Below are positions 1 through 8,382 of a DNA stretch of 64,000 nucleotides, in pieces. The DNA comes from DATFNI01 sp963712305. GTDB taxonomy: Bacteria > Bacteroidota > Rhodothermia > Balneolales > DATFMH01. Within the stretch, counting starts at the first letter, position 1, and each line of letters opens with the position of its first letter. The notes under the pieces were generated by a model, which was not told the DNA's origin, did no database searches, and saw only the letters and a list, made by a program, of their open reading frames with translations. The DNA lies in the NCBI GenBank assembly GCA_963712305.1, contig CAVQHI010000001.1, forward strand, positions 2,108,001-2,172,000, written 5' to 3'. Position numbers and translations under genes: made by a program.

Positions 1-114
1 GCACACACATTTATAAATCTCAAAATAACAATCGAAATTTTCGTTTTTAGCAAATTGCAGAGTTAATTCACAACTCTCCACTACTTCTCTCAAAAAAAGA
101 ACATGTAAAGGCAT
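1..114 (-). CDS. possible partial ORF downstream of rsbS, unidentified
   Basis: An ATG on the minus strand at 114-112 opens a frame that stays open for 38 codons to the left edge of the window. It lies 20 bases downstream of the RsbS-like stop, where an operon partner would be expected. The residues (beginning MPLHVLFLREVV) do not resemble the RsbT kinase usually found in this place, and I do not recognise them. The stretch is short and AT-rich, so chance is a real alternative. Confidence 0.2.
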   Translation of the reverse strand, partial: MPLHVLFLREVVESCELTLQFAKNENFDCYFEIYKCVC

Positions 115-133
115 CTATATTATTTAACTGTAC

Positions 134-490
134 CTACTTTCCGACAATCCTGTTTAGCAGTGAAATTCCTTCATCAAGATCCAGGGCAGTATAAATATCT
201 CCCAAATTTAGACCAAGCTGTACCATTGCAAATGCCACTTCGGGTTGTATGCCGACAATAACGGTTGCGGCACCCCGTAGCCGAATCATACTTGCTATAT
301 CACGCAAGGTTCGTGTGGCAAAAGAATCCATGATGTCGAGTACCGTAACATCGACTATGACTCCTTTCGCGCGAACTTTCTGGACTTGAACAATCAAATC
401 TTCCATGAGCTGCAAAAGTTCTTGGTCACTGAGCGAGGATTGTATGGAGGCAATAAGGTAATTACCTTCTTTTAGGATAGGTACGCGCAT
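134..490 (-). CDS. rsbS: RsbS-like STAS-domain protein of a stressosome
   Basis: This 118-residue protein is a single STAS domain, the size of RsbS. In the stressosome, RsbS forms the core with RsbR and holds the RsbT kinase until stress-driven phosphorylation releases it. The segment MDSFATRTLRD (about residues 54-64) carries the conserved Ser that RsbT phosphorylates in this family. The gene lies 21 bases downstream of an RsbR-like gene on the same strand, the classical order. No rsbT follows within the visible bases. A generic anti-sigma-factor antagonist is the alternative, but length and neighbour favour RsbS. Confidence 0.85.
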   Translation of the reverse strand: MRVPILKEGNYLIASIQSSLSDQELLQLMEDLIVQVQKVRAKGVIVDVTVLDIMDSFATRTLRDIASMIRLRGAATVIVGIQPEVAFAMVQLGLNLGDIYTALDLDEGISLLNRIVGK

Positions 491-511
491 AACTGATTAA
501 TCAGTATCCTG

Positions 512-1420
512 TCATGTTGTCGATGGTGCAACTTGCTGAACTTTATAGCCTAACTGTCGTTCTGCTTCTTCAATACCGCCCTGCAGGTCACCAACCGTGA
601 TAATTTTAGTTAGATCCACACCTATTGTAACAAGTGTTTGTGCAATTTCTGCGGACAAACCCGTAACAATAACAGTCGCTCCCAATAGCCTCGCGGCATC
701 GACAGTCTGAACCAGGTGATTTGCTACCGTCGAGTCCATTGCAGCAACTCCCGTGATATCCATTACGACAACTTTTGCCCGGTTATTCCGGATGGCATGC
801 AGAAGCTGTTCTGTCATCTGTCGCGCACGCTGCGGATCGATAATACCAATCATTGGCAGGATAAGAAGGCGCTCCCGTACCTGAAGAACCGGAGTGGACA
901 GTTCCCGAATCGCCTCCTGCTGCTCACGAATAATACGTTCCCGTTCCTGCACGAATCCAACAGCCACCGTATTTGCAATACGGTTTGCAGCTGGCTCGTA
1001 GGCATCAAGGATTCGATTCAGTTTGTCAAAATCGCCACGGTACTTCGCGAAGAGTGATCTTGCCAGCACGTCACGCAAAAGCAGCACAATACCAATGACT
1101 TCATGCGTTTCAACCCCCCTTGGGATAATCCTCTCTGACAGATTACGCGAATATGCCTGCAGTGCTTCATAGGTTCCGGTCTCGAGAGCCTCCACATAAT
1201 TATCATAAACAGAAGTTGCCTCAGCAAGGATCTCGCTGCGCGTCATTGCTGTCAACAATTGAGACTCCGTTATTCGGCGAGCCCATTCTTCCCGTAATTT
1301 GCTGCGATTCTCACGCAGGTGTGCTACAAGCTCCCGTAATAATGATACCGTACTTTCATCTGCTGGTCTGTCAGGTATAGGTGGCGTTTTTCTGCTGTCG
1401 TCTTTGTCTTTCAGTGCCAT
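512..1420 (-). CDS. RsbR-like stressosome sensor (N-terminal sensor domain plus STAS)
   Basis: This 302-residue protein has two parts. Residues about 25-170 are helical, as in the non-heme globin-like or RsbRD-type sensor of RsbR paralogues. A connecting helix (about 155-175, rich in Glu, Arg and Gln) leads into a C-terminal STAS domain (about 175-285). In the STAS domain, MDSTVANH holds the Ser/Thr equivalent to the phosphorylated site of RsbR. The expected role is sensing an internal or environmental signal and setting RsbT release together with the adjacent RsbS. I see no ligand-binding residues that would name the signal. The ATG is the first start after the AT-rich upstream region. Confidence 0.8.
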   Translation of the reverse strand: MALKDKDDSRKTPPIPDRPADESTVSLLRELVAHLRENRSKLREEWARRITESQLLTAMTRSEILAEATSVYDNYVEALETGTYEALQAYSRNLSERIIPRGVETHEVIGIVLLLRDVLARSLFAKYRGDFDKLNRILDAYEPAANRIANTVAVGFVQERERIIREQQEAIRELSTPVLQVRERLLILPMIGIIDPQRARQMTEQLLHAIRNNRAKVVVMDITGVAAMDSTVANHLVQTVDAARLLGATVIVTGLSAEIAQTLVTIGVDLTKIITVGDLQGGIEEAERQLGYKVQQVAPSTT

Positions 1421-2137
1421 GATATTATTTTTTTGCTAATCACTATAACGTCTTATTTGACGCAAAACACAATCCCGTGCATGATATAAATAGAATAGAT
1501 TTTTCGGAGACGTGCCGAAATAGCGTAATCTGTGATTTGCTTGTAGTAATAAGTACTACAAACATGGGGTTACTAAGTCATTAAAATCTAAATAAAACGA
1601 AGCATTGCTACGAGTATCGCAATCAGACTAATTGCATCAATTTTTTAAAACGCCTGTCTAATTTGTGTTTTCTTAGTCAGCACTGAACGAGGTGGGGAGT
1701 CCATTTTCGACAACTGGCATACCAAGCATTATTAGTCTAAAGCAGAAAGATTCCAGTCTCTGAGAATTCATCTTTTATAACCTGGTAGTTTTGATGTTCA
1801 TGGGGATTTAGAATGACATACAGTGTTTCACGTGCTGAGATTACAGTTATGCTGGAAGTATATAAAGCGGAGATATGGAGTGGCCGGGCTGCAATCATTG
1901 CGTTACAGGCGTTATCCCAACTGAAAACGAACTGCGCATATTATAATCGCATAATAAATACAAAAGCCTTATCCATCTGGTAGTTAACTACTTATACATT
2001 GCTTATAATTGAAAAAGTATTTTGCACGCGTGTGCTGGTAAAAAGTCGTGATATAAAATTGCCACGCATCGGTTATTACATACACTAAGCGCAAAGGTAC
2101 ACGTAGGAAGGTGCCTTCAACGTCCAGATATGCCAAA
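1421..2137. other. intergenic region, divergent promoters; small inverted repeat
   Basis: About 700 AT-rich bases lie between the leftward rsbR-like gene and the rightward HTH gene, so both promoters must be here. An 8-bp inverted repeat with a 5-base spacer (TTGTAGTA at 1541-1548, TACTACAA at 1554-1561) and a smaller one (TTTCGG/CCGAAA, 1502-1520) could be operators, but nothing proves it. A 56-codon frame at 1813-1983 has no family resemblance. I see no other gene. Confidence 0.5.
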
Positions 2138-2431
2138 ATGGATACAGTACATTTTAATAAAATCGTCGACAAGGTTGGGGAGTCTCTCGCTGCCAAACGC
2201 CTAAATCGCTGGGAAACGCCATATATTAAACATGGCGATGTCAATATAACGCGGATCAGACAACGATTCGGTATGTCCCAGGCGGAATTTGCCTCTATAT
2301 TAGGTGTAGGCGAGGAAACGGTCGTAAACTGGGAAAGAGGTGTAGCTAAACCGGGCAGGACTTATTCCCTCTTGTTCCGGATAATGGAAAAACGCCCCGA
2401 AGCATTATTAGAGGCACTGTGGGATTATTGA
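2138..2431 (+). CDS. HTH (Xre/NadS-type) DNA-binding protein, antitoxin-like, orphan
   Basis: The product is 97 residues from the ATG at 2138. A GTG at 2111 would add nine residues but directly abuts an AGGAAG, leaving no ribosome spacing. An Xre-type helix-turn-helix covers about residues 38-75: RQRFGMSQAEFASILGVG, then VVNWERGVAKP. The arrangement (short leader, HTH, then a tail of the type RPEALLEAL) is that of NadS/HigA-type antitoxins, which pair with RelE/HigB-type toxins and repress their own promoter. No toxin-like frame is visible on either side within about 700 bases, so it is an orphan or a solitary regulator. Confidence 0.7.
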   Translation: MDTVHFNKIVDKVGESLAAKRLNRWETPYIKHGDVNITRIRQRFGMSQAEFASILGVGEETVVNWERGVAKPGRTYSLLFRIMEKRPEALLEALWDY

Positions 2432-3267
2432 ATATACATTGGAACCCATCTGTTAAGATATCTTATAGGTATTGTTGATCATCAGATCGTGTCTGATAAA
2501 ATTTAGTGACGATCCAATACATTAAATGCCTCTTCCTTGCTCCTCCGGGATGTCCAGTTGCACCCATCTCGTTCTGGCCACATGCTATACAAAGAAAATT
2601 CACACACACCAGACGATGTCTTTGCCTGGTGATCAATACGAAAATCATACCTTATTCTTGACATATTAATAACGGCGTTTAATTTATACTCATGCAAACA
2701 CGAAACGATTCAATTCGTCTTTATATGACCGGGCGACTGTATTTCATGACGTTGAATTACACTTGCTATAGCTCATGATCTCACCTACAACGACTTTATA
2801 CGGACGGCTGGTCTTACGCCGCTTCCACTAATACGAGAAGCGGCGATTTTATATGTAATTTTTCGGTGTGACCCCCTGATGTCCTCATTAATGGACGGGT
2901 CGACTATTCCTGAAATATAAGAATGGGTGTTGCTGTCACCAGATGAATTGATCCATATACAATTGATTAACTGGAATCACGGCGGGTAAATTAACTCAAC
3001 CTTTCCTTCGACAGTCGCTGGAATTGGAATGCTTAACGGGCTCGTTGGACTCGATTTGCAGCCAATCAAACAAAAGTGTCTAAAAAGTTTTCACAAAGAA
3101 ACCTCCCTGTTAAGACAGCTAACCGTGACCCGCATGAGGAGCCAGGATACAAGTATTAATTGTCTATTTATCATTTCAACCTTATTCCTCATTTGTTTGC
3201 CACCCCTACAGTAGTCGAAACAAAAAAGGAGTCACGAAATTATCGCAACTCCTTGTCTACCAACAAG
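2432..3267. other. gene-poor intergenic region
   Basis: About 830 bases lie between the HTH gene and tRNA-Pro. The frames here are short, overlap each other and resemble nothing I know. The only clear structure is the hairpin at 2817-2845. The region could hold decayed genes, perhaps including a lost toxin partner, but I cannot show it. Confidence 0.5.
2817..2845 (+). terminator. hairpin, possible Rho-independent terminator
   Basis: A 9-bp perfect stem (CGCCGCTTC at 2817-2825 pairing with GAAGCGGCG at 2837-2845) has an 11-base loop and is followed by ATTTTAT. It stands alone, 400 bases downstream of the HTH gene. The T-run is short, so a small structured repeat is an alternative. Confidence 0.5.
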
Positions 3268-3341
3268 TCGGGGCGACAGGATTTGAACCTGCGACCCCTT
3301 GCACCCCATGCAAGTGCGCTACCGGACTGCGCCACGCCCCG
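3268..3341 (-). tRNA. tRNA-Pro (anticodon GGG)
   Basis: Read on the minus strand, the 74 bases fold as a full cloverleaf. The acceptor stem is CGGGGCG/CGCCCCG with discriminator A, and the D-arm contains AGTCCGGTAGCGC. The anticodon stem CTTGC/GCAAG encloses the loop ATGGGGT (anticodon GGG), and the T-arm is GCAGG-TTCAAAT-CCTGT. No CCA is encoded. The anticodon reads CCC and CCU proline codons. A frame on the opposite strand (3299-3649) runs through this gene and is not real. Confidence 0.95.
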
Positions 3342-3461
3342 ATTTAGAAAATAGAAACGGTCTGTTTTCATTTACGACCGTATTAATTGATGACAATATA
3401 CTTCCACCTGTCCCACAAACTCAAATCTTTCCGCTCCGCATCTCTGAGAGAATTACCGGCC

Positions 3462-3535
3462 ACTGCGACCCTCCCGCCCGAGCGGGATGCGCTACCCCCG
3501 CACCCACGGGACTACCCCCCGAACATGTTCTCGCG
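3462..3535 (-). other. GC-rich tRNA-like fragment upstream of tRNA-Pro
   Basis: This is a short, strikingly GC-rich patch in AT-rich surroundings. On the minus strand it reads GGGGGTAGCGC (like a tRNA D-arm), then TCCCGC-TCGG-GCGGGA (a stem with only a 4-base loop), then GGGTCGCAGTGG. The order imitates the D-arm and anticodon arm of a tRNA, but the anticodon arm is too short, and no T-arm (TTCGA/TTCAA) or matching acceptor stem is present. It is best seen as a decayed tRNA copy or a structured repeat, not a functional gene. Confidence 0.3.
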
Positions 3536-3640
3536 GCAACGGTTTGTTACCTGAGAAGACTTAAATGTACCGCCGAATATTATACAATCTCAAATCACAA
3601 AATGAACCAAACCGTTTTTGATGAAAACTATCTCATAACA

Positions 3641-4390
3641 CTACTCTGAGATGGGTACTTGCGGACTTTGGTTGTGATACATAAATGCCTCTGCATACTT
3701 GCATCCGTGCTCTATACCGCGAAATTCAGCCATCTGTCTATGGATAGCATAAAACTCGTCCGGCTTCTGGCTTTGATGTGCGTAACAGGCTTCCCTCTTT
3801 CTACCTTCGACAGCCGTTATATCAACATAGACCGAAGGATGAAATACCTGGGTTTGTTCTCCCGACAGCACTTCAAAATAATAGAGGGCTTCTTTTCGGC
3901 CGCCGTTCAGCCAGGCATCGTAAACCAGCAAAGAAGTCGCCCGGTGGTCCCGGTGCGTATCCACCGGCCAGTGAGTGAAGATGACATCCGCTTTTTCCCT
4001 ATCGAGGATTTGCGCAAACTCTTTATAGTGCTGGTTCGATATTTTCGTATCGCCATCGATTTGTCCGGCAAAGACGGGACGTGCTTTAAGAATTTCACAG
4101 GCCTTTTTAACTTCCGCCGTGCGAATCCTCGCCGCCTCGTCATGTGATTTCCCGGGGATGCCAGCTTCACCGCGGGTCAAATACAATGAGATGACCTCAT
4201 GTCCCTGTTCCGCCAGCAATGCCATGGTACCGCCGCAACCCGTTTCAGGATCATCCGGATGAGCTCCGGCAACAACGATCTTCAATTTCTGATCCGATCC
4301 TAACAGGACAGAACGGGACAACCCGAGAGGCAGCATCGCCGATGACGCTCCCATCATTTTCAAGGCTTCACGCCGGTTTATCTTTTTCAT
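3641..4390 (-). CDS. PIG-L family zinc-dependent deacetylase, exported (Tat-like signal)
   Basis: The product is 249 residues. The N-terminus has NRREALKMMGASSAML followed by a hydrophobic stretch, a twin-Arg-like signal, so the enzyme probably acts in the periplasm. The PIG-L/LmbE fold follows. The AHPDD motif (residues 43-47) gives the catalytic Asp and zinc ligands, and HWPVDTHRDH (about 139-148) gives the third zinc ligand region. Relatives remove an acetyl group from N-acetylglucosamine-type sugars; the substrate here cannot be read from sequence. The gene is followed by 400 bases of noncoding DNA and tRNA-Pro and is probably monocistronic. Confidence 0.85.
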   Translation of the reverse strand: MKKINRREALKMMGASSAMLPLGLSRSVLLGSDQKLKIVVAGAHPDDPETGCGGTMALLAEQGHEVISLYLTRGEAGIPGKSHDEAARIRTAEVKKACEILKARPVFAGQIDGDTKISNQHYKEFAQILDREKADVIFTHWPVDTHRDHRATSLLVYDAWLNGGRKEALYYFEVLSGEQTQVFHPSVYVDITAVEGRKREACYAHQSQKPDEFYAIHRQMAEFRGIEHGCKYAEAFMYHNQSPQVPISE

Positions 4391-4497
4391 ATCACCCTCA
4401 TTAGCCGTGATCCAAAATAATTACAACCATGGATAATTTAGAGGAATTAGTGTGATACGCAATGGGATATCTATCAAACAGAAGCCAAATGGACGGA

Positions 4498-5172
4498 TCA
4501 CATCGGTTCCTTCACCCCCATCTTCAGCAAGAGCCAGTTCATAGGATAGGCGGTCATAAAACCGGCCACCATTGCTATCTGCATCATGAACCAGAAGACA
4601 GGACCCGTTTTGGGAAGTTCATGGCCGAATAGGACAAACGTTGCGATGGCCATCCAGCCATACATCCCAATCTGCCAGGATGTTAGCGACAGCGTATCGG
4701 CTTTGACAGCCTCCTTGACGGCTTCGCCGGTACTGATGTTTTTCATCGGTTTAATGGTGTAATACTGAAATGCAATTCCAATGATAAAAGCCAAAACATA
4801 GTCGACAACCCATCCTGCGAAAATGCCGTAACCGAAAAGGGTAAACGGAAATAAGACAAGTCCCCATTCCGCAATCAGGTCACCGAGTGTACAGCCGCTT
4901 CCGCAATGGGTCGCGCTCAACCCTACACTTTGCCAGAACGGCCGGTTGCTTCCATGTGAATGGTGTCCACTGTGTTCTTTTGATACGCGACCTACCTTCC
5001 AATAAGCCCACAAAGCAAGCGGACCCGCATATAATCCGGTGATGGGCCATACGAGATTCATAATCCACATGGGCTGACTGTGTCCGGAGATAAGGTCAAT
5101 CAAAATAATAAAGAAGGATATTCCCCCGGAGATAAGGGAAATAAGAGAAATAGTAATTAACCATTGGGGCAT
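4498..5172 (-). CDS. DUF4396-type integral membrane protein
   Basis: This 224-residue protein has about six hydrophobic segments (near residues 5-25, 37-60, 105-125, 128-145, 168-185 and 190-212). A His-rich cytoplasmic loop (SKEHSGHHSHGS, about 66-77) is followed by ATHCGSGCTLGD. The Cys pair and His cluster, with a layout I associate with DUF4396, suggest metal contact, but no function has been assigned that I can name. It is leftward with no close partner on its strand. Confidence 0.65.
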   Translation of the reverse strand: MPQWLITISLISLISGGISFFIILIDLISGHSQPMWIMNLVWPITGLYAGPLALWAYWKVGRVSKEHSGHHSHGSNRPFWQSVGLSATHCGSGCTLGDLIAEWGLVLFPFTLFGYGIFAGWVVDYVLAFIIGIAFQYYTIKPMKNISTGEAVKEAVKADTLSLTSWQIGMYGWMAIATFVLFGHELPKTGPVFWFMMQIAMVAGFMTAYPMNWLLLKMGVKEPM

Positions 5173-5291
5173 AATAACAATCGTGTGATCAATTTTTCAT
5201 TTGCACACATTGCAACACCTTCATCCTATTACCCATTCCGGTAAATCGGATACTTCAGGTCTATTACTTGAGAACTAACTGCGAATAACTA

Positions 5292-5813
5292 TCAACTATA
5301 CAACCAAAGACCAATCACTACAGCAAGGATGATTGCCGCGGTATCTGCGATAAGTCCGGTGATAACGGCATACCGGGGCTTGCGGACATTCACAGCGCCG
5401 AAGTAGACTGCCAGTACATAAAAAGTAGTCTCCGTCGATCCGAACATGATGGCGCTAATCGTCACGTAAATAGAATCGACACCGTAATGCTTGATCATAT
5501 CGGCAAGGATGCCAACCGAGCCGCTTCCGGTGAGCGGGCGCATAATAGCCATCGGCAGCACCTGTGGCGGGAAATGAACAAATTCAAACAGCGGATGCAA
5601 TCCCTGGATGATCCAGTCCATGGCACCGCTTGCCCGGAACATGCCGATCGCAAACAAAATTGCGACCAAATAAGGAATGATCCGGACGGCGATCTCAAAC
5701 CCTTCTTTGGCGCCATCCACAAACTCTTCATAGACCTTGACCTTTTTGATGAGTCCGTACAGAGGAATCAGAACGATGATAACGGGCAGAACAAATACAG
5801 CGATTACTTGCAT
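5292..5813 (-). CDS. spmB: SpmB-like nucleoside-recognition membrane protein
   Basis: This 173-residue membrane protein matches SpmB in size and in its Gate (nucleoside-recognition) segments, for example MAIMRPLTGSGSVGILADM. In Bacillus, SpmA and SpmB are needed for spore core dehydration. Homologues are common in non-spore-formers, where they are thought to move an unidentified solute. It starts one base after the stop of spmA, so the two are co-transcribed and probably form one complex. Confidence 0.85.
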   Translation of the reverse strand: MQVIAVFVLPVIIVLIPLYGLIKKVKVYEEFVDGAKEGFEIAVRIIPYLVAILFAIGMFRASGAMDWIIQGLHPLFEFVHFPPQVLPMAIMRPLTGSGSVGILADMIKHYGVDSIYVTISAIMFGSTETTFYVLAVYFGAVNVRKPRYAVITGLIADTAAIILAVVIGLWLYS

Positions 5814-5814
5814 G

Positions 5815-6738
5815 TCAATCCTCCTTCCATTCGGTTACGGGCGCTTCCGGGTTTCGTCTCGCGAATATTTTGGCAGCCGTGACCCCGATAACCAGTGAGA
5901 AAAATGTAACAAGCACAATTCCGGTAAATAGTTCACCAATACGAATTCCCATAATGGCAACCAGTGTCACAGGCGGCACCAACTGAATACTTGCCGTATT
6001 GATCGTCAAAAACATGCACATCGCATTTGTTGCTTCATCCTTATTGGGATTCAACTTTTGCATCTCCTCCATCGCTTTTATGCCCAAAGGAGTTGCGGCA
6101 TTGCCAAGTCCCAGCATATTGGCAGCAAAATTAAGACTGATGGCACCAAGCGCGGGATGATCTTTCGGGATATTAGGAAAAAGAAAACGAAGGAAAGGCT
6201 GAACGACTTTCACCATTTTATAGATGAGTCCGCTTTTCTCGGCGATCCGCATGAGCCCTAGCCACAGCGCCATCACACCGATCAGTCCGATTGCCAGCTT
6301 CACGGCAAACGATGCCATGTCAAAAGCCGCCTGCGTAATGGCTCTCAGTTTCACATACTGAACTTTGGGAAGCATGACAGATATCACGCTGTCGGTTGAT
6401 GAAGAAGAAAGGACTTCGACCGACATATTATCAGGCGTGCTATCGGAAAAGTGAGCGGCCACATCACTCCAGTGCTTCGGCAACGCTTTGGTTATGGGGA
6501 CCACGAGCTCGGTTTTCTTTTTGGCCACATGCCAGGTTGCCGAAAGCAGGGTGTCCATTCCAGGTGTACGAAAACGAACATGCTGTGTCTGGTTATGAGA
6601 CATATTCTTCGGAAACCTGACGACAATCTCCTGGGGTACGTCATTCTGATAGGTATTCTCGGAGAGATCTTTTATGTCTGTCGTCAGCGCAAAAACGAGA
6701 CTGATGATAATCAGGCCGGCCCAGATGTAATTGAGCAT
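5815..6738 (-). CDS. spmA: SpmA-like membrane protein with an inserted soluble domain
   Basis: The product is 307 residues, about 100 more than Bacillus SpmA. The first transmembrane helix (about 3-20) is followed by about 110 polar residues, and then by the conserved membrane part. That part contains the Gate motif region SLNFAANMLGLGNAATPLG and the C-terminal helices. The insert is probably periplasmic. Its downstream partner spmB starts one base after its stop. The upstream 240 bases are shared with the divergent PLP-enzyme gene and hold both promoters. Confidence 0.85.
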   Translation of the reverse strand: MLNYIWAGLIIISLVFALTTDIKDLSENTYQNDVPQEIVVRFPKNMSHNQTQHVRFRTPGMDTLLSATWHVAKKKTELVVPITKALPKHWSDVAAHFSDSTPDNMSVEVLSSSSTDSVISVMLPKVQYVKLRAITQAAFDMASFAVKLAIGLIGVMALWLGLMRIAEKSGLIYKMVKVVQPFLRFLFPNIPKDHPALGAISLNFAANMLGLGNAATPLGIKAMEEMQKLNPNKDEATNAMCMFLTINTASIQLVPPVTLVAIMGIRIGELFTGIVLVTFFSLVIGVTAAKIFARRNPEAPVTEWKED

Positions 6739-6977
6739 AGACTATTTTGATTTAATACGGGATCGTTTGTGATCCGTGAAGTTCGTTAATCAACCTGCAG
6801 GGTGCAAAGGTCGGTTACACTATTTTACCTATTGACTTAATAAATGATGTTAGAAAATAATCACTCCTTCAAAAACAGCAAGACAATCTCCTGGAATAGT
6901 TTAAACCTTTTTTTCTCATAGTGGACGGAAGATGTGCTATATTCCCAGTGCAATTTTGACCCGAAAATAATTTATTT

Positions 6978-8102
6978 ATGCAGTTCGAAACGTTGGCCAT
7001 CCACACTGGAATGGAAAGTGATCCTACAACAGGATCTGTCGTTCCACCGCTTTACTCATCAACTATTTTCCGTCATCCTCCCGAGGGATTGAATCCTGAT
7101 GGATTCAGCTATACGCGCCATGATAATCCCAACCGGAACCGGCTGGAACAGCTTATCGCCCGTATGGAAGGTGCATCTGATTGTGCTGTCTTCTCCTCAG
7201 GTGTTGCTGCGGCAACGGCTATCTTCCAGGCCATGGATCCGGGAGATGAAGTGCTGGCGCCCGAGGATGTATATCACGGCAACAGGTTATTACTGAATGA
7301 CCTCATGCGCCGCTGGGGATTATACACGAATTATGTCGATATGACCGACCCGGAGGCAGTAGACTCTGCCATTACAAACCGAACGCGTCTTATCTGGGTT
7401 GAGACTCCATCGAATCCGTTACTACACGTAACAGATATTAAAGCAGTCTGCAAGGTTGCTGCAAAATATGATGACCTGCAGGTCTGTGTGGACAATACCT
7501 GGCTGACTCCCTACCTGCAGCAACCACTGTCGCACGGCGCCGATCTCGTTTTGCATTCAACAACTAAATATCTTGGCGGTCATAGTGATCTGCTTGGAGG
7601 AGCCGTGATCAGCCGGCCCGGGAACCCGTTTTTCGAGCGTATCCAGAGTATTCAACACCAGGCTGGAGCCGTGCCATCGCCGCATGATTGCTGGATGTTG
7701 CAGCGAAGCATTCATACGCTTCCCTGCCGTATGGAGATGCACTGCAGCAACGCTTTGAAAGTAGCCTCATTCCTTGAAAAACATAGCAAGGTTGAAAAAG
7801 TGTATTATCCCGGACTGCAGTCAAGTCCCTATTATAACGTCTCAAAGAAACAGGCGCGTAATTTTGGAGGGATGTTATCATTTCTTTACAACGGCACGAG
7901 CAAAGAGACACAAAAAGTAGTCAATCAATCCAGGATTATCATACCGGCTACGAGCCTTGGCGGTGTGGAAAGCACCTGGGAACATCGACGTTCCAGCGAG
8001 GGCCCCAAATCGCCGACGCCAGATAACCTGATTCGCTTATCCGTCGGACTCGAGCACCCGGATGATTTGCTGGCTGATATCGAACAGGCGCTAAATGGCT
8101 GA
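6978..8102 (+). CDS. Cys/Met-metabolism PLP enzyme (cystathionine gamma-synthase/lyase family)
   Basis: The 374-residue product belongs to fold-type I trans-sulfuration enzymes. SSGVAAATAIFQAM binds the PLP phosphate, VDNTWLTP carries the Asp that contacts the pyridine nitrogen, and STTKYLGGHSD holds the Schiff-base Lys at 197. SLGGVESTWEHR near the C-terminus is the substrate-carboxylate region. Such enzymes make or break cystathionine, or act on O-acyl-homoserine; residues visible here do not settle synthase against lyase. The upstream region shows no S-box or other riboswitch that I can recognise. Confidence 0.85.
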   Translation: MQFETLAIHTGMESDPTTGSVVPPLYSSTIFRHPPEGLNPDGFSYTRHDNPNRNRLEQLIARMEGASDCAVFSSGVAAATAIFQAMDPGDEVLAPEDVYHGNRLLLNDLMRRWGLYTNYVDMTDPEAVDSAITNRTRLIWVETPSNPLLHVTDIKAVCKVAAKYDDLQVCVDNTWLTPYLQQPLSHGADLVLHSTTKYLGGHSDLLGGAVISRPGNPFFERIQSIQHQAGAVPSPHDCWMLQRSIHTLPCRMEMHCSNALKVASFLEKHSKVEKVYYPGLQSSPYYNVSKKQARNFGGMLSFLYNGTSKETQKVVNQSRIIIPATSLGGVESTWEHRRSSEGPKSPTPDNLIRLSVGLEHPDDLLADIEQALNG

Positions 8103-8120
8103 CAATGATAAAACTTGGAG

Positions 8121-8170
8121 CCTTTAGCGATCTTCGCGGTTTAAAGAAATAACCGCTAAGGTCGCTAAGG
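8121..8170. repeat. imperfect inverted repeat (REP-like hairpin)
   Basis: CCTTTAGCGATCTTCGCGGT (8121-8140) pairs with AACCGCTAAGGTCGCTAAGG (8151-8170) with a few mismatches, giving a 20-bp hairpin. It sits in the 280-base gap after the PLP enzyme. It may end that transcript, but there is no T-run, and its look is that of a dispersed intergenic repeat. The remaining 200 bases up to the E2 gene are AT-rich leader with no gene. Confidence 0.6.
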
Positions 8171-8382
8171 AACGCAGAGACTAACTGGTTTAAATTCTTT
8201 GTATAACTTAGTGTGCCCCGCGGTTAATTAAAATCACCTTAAAAATAGCTTTTAAGCCGGAAAAGGTACTTTTAGCTTATTTTGATCTCACTTTTAAAAT
8301 TCGGATTTTACAGGTCGAATTTTATAGCGCCAAACCGTGTTTTTAAGTCAAACAAATTTGTTAATCTGAGAAATTATTTAGA

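Noticed and set aside
1813..1983. 56-codon frame upstream of the HTH gene, in the place of a toxin
   Set aside because: No resemblance to RelE/HigB-type toxins or any family, no ribosome site, and 150 bases from the HTH start.
3299..3649. 116-codon frame on the plus strand
   Set aside because: It runs through the tRNA-Pro gene in antisense and through the GC-rich tRNA-like patch; no family likeness.
6739..6977. Possible SAM or other riboswitch before the trans-sulfuration enzyme
   Set aside because: No conserved S-box core or terminator-antiterminator pair could be found in the 240 bases.
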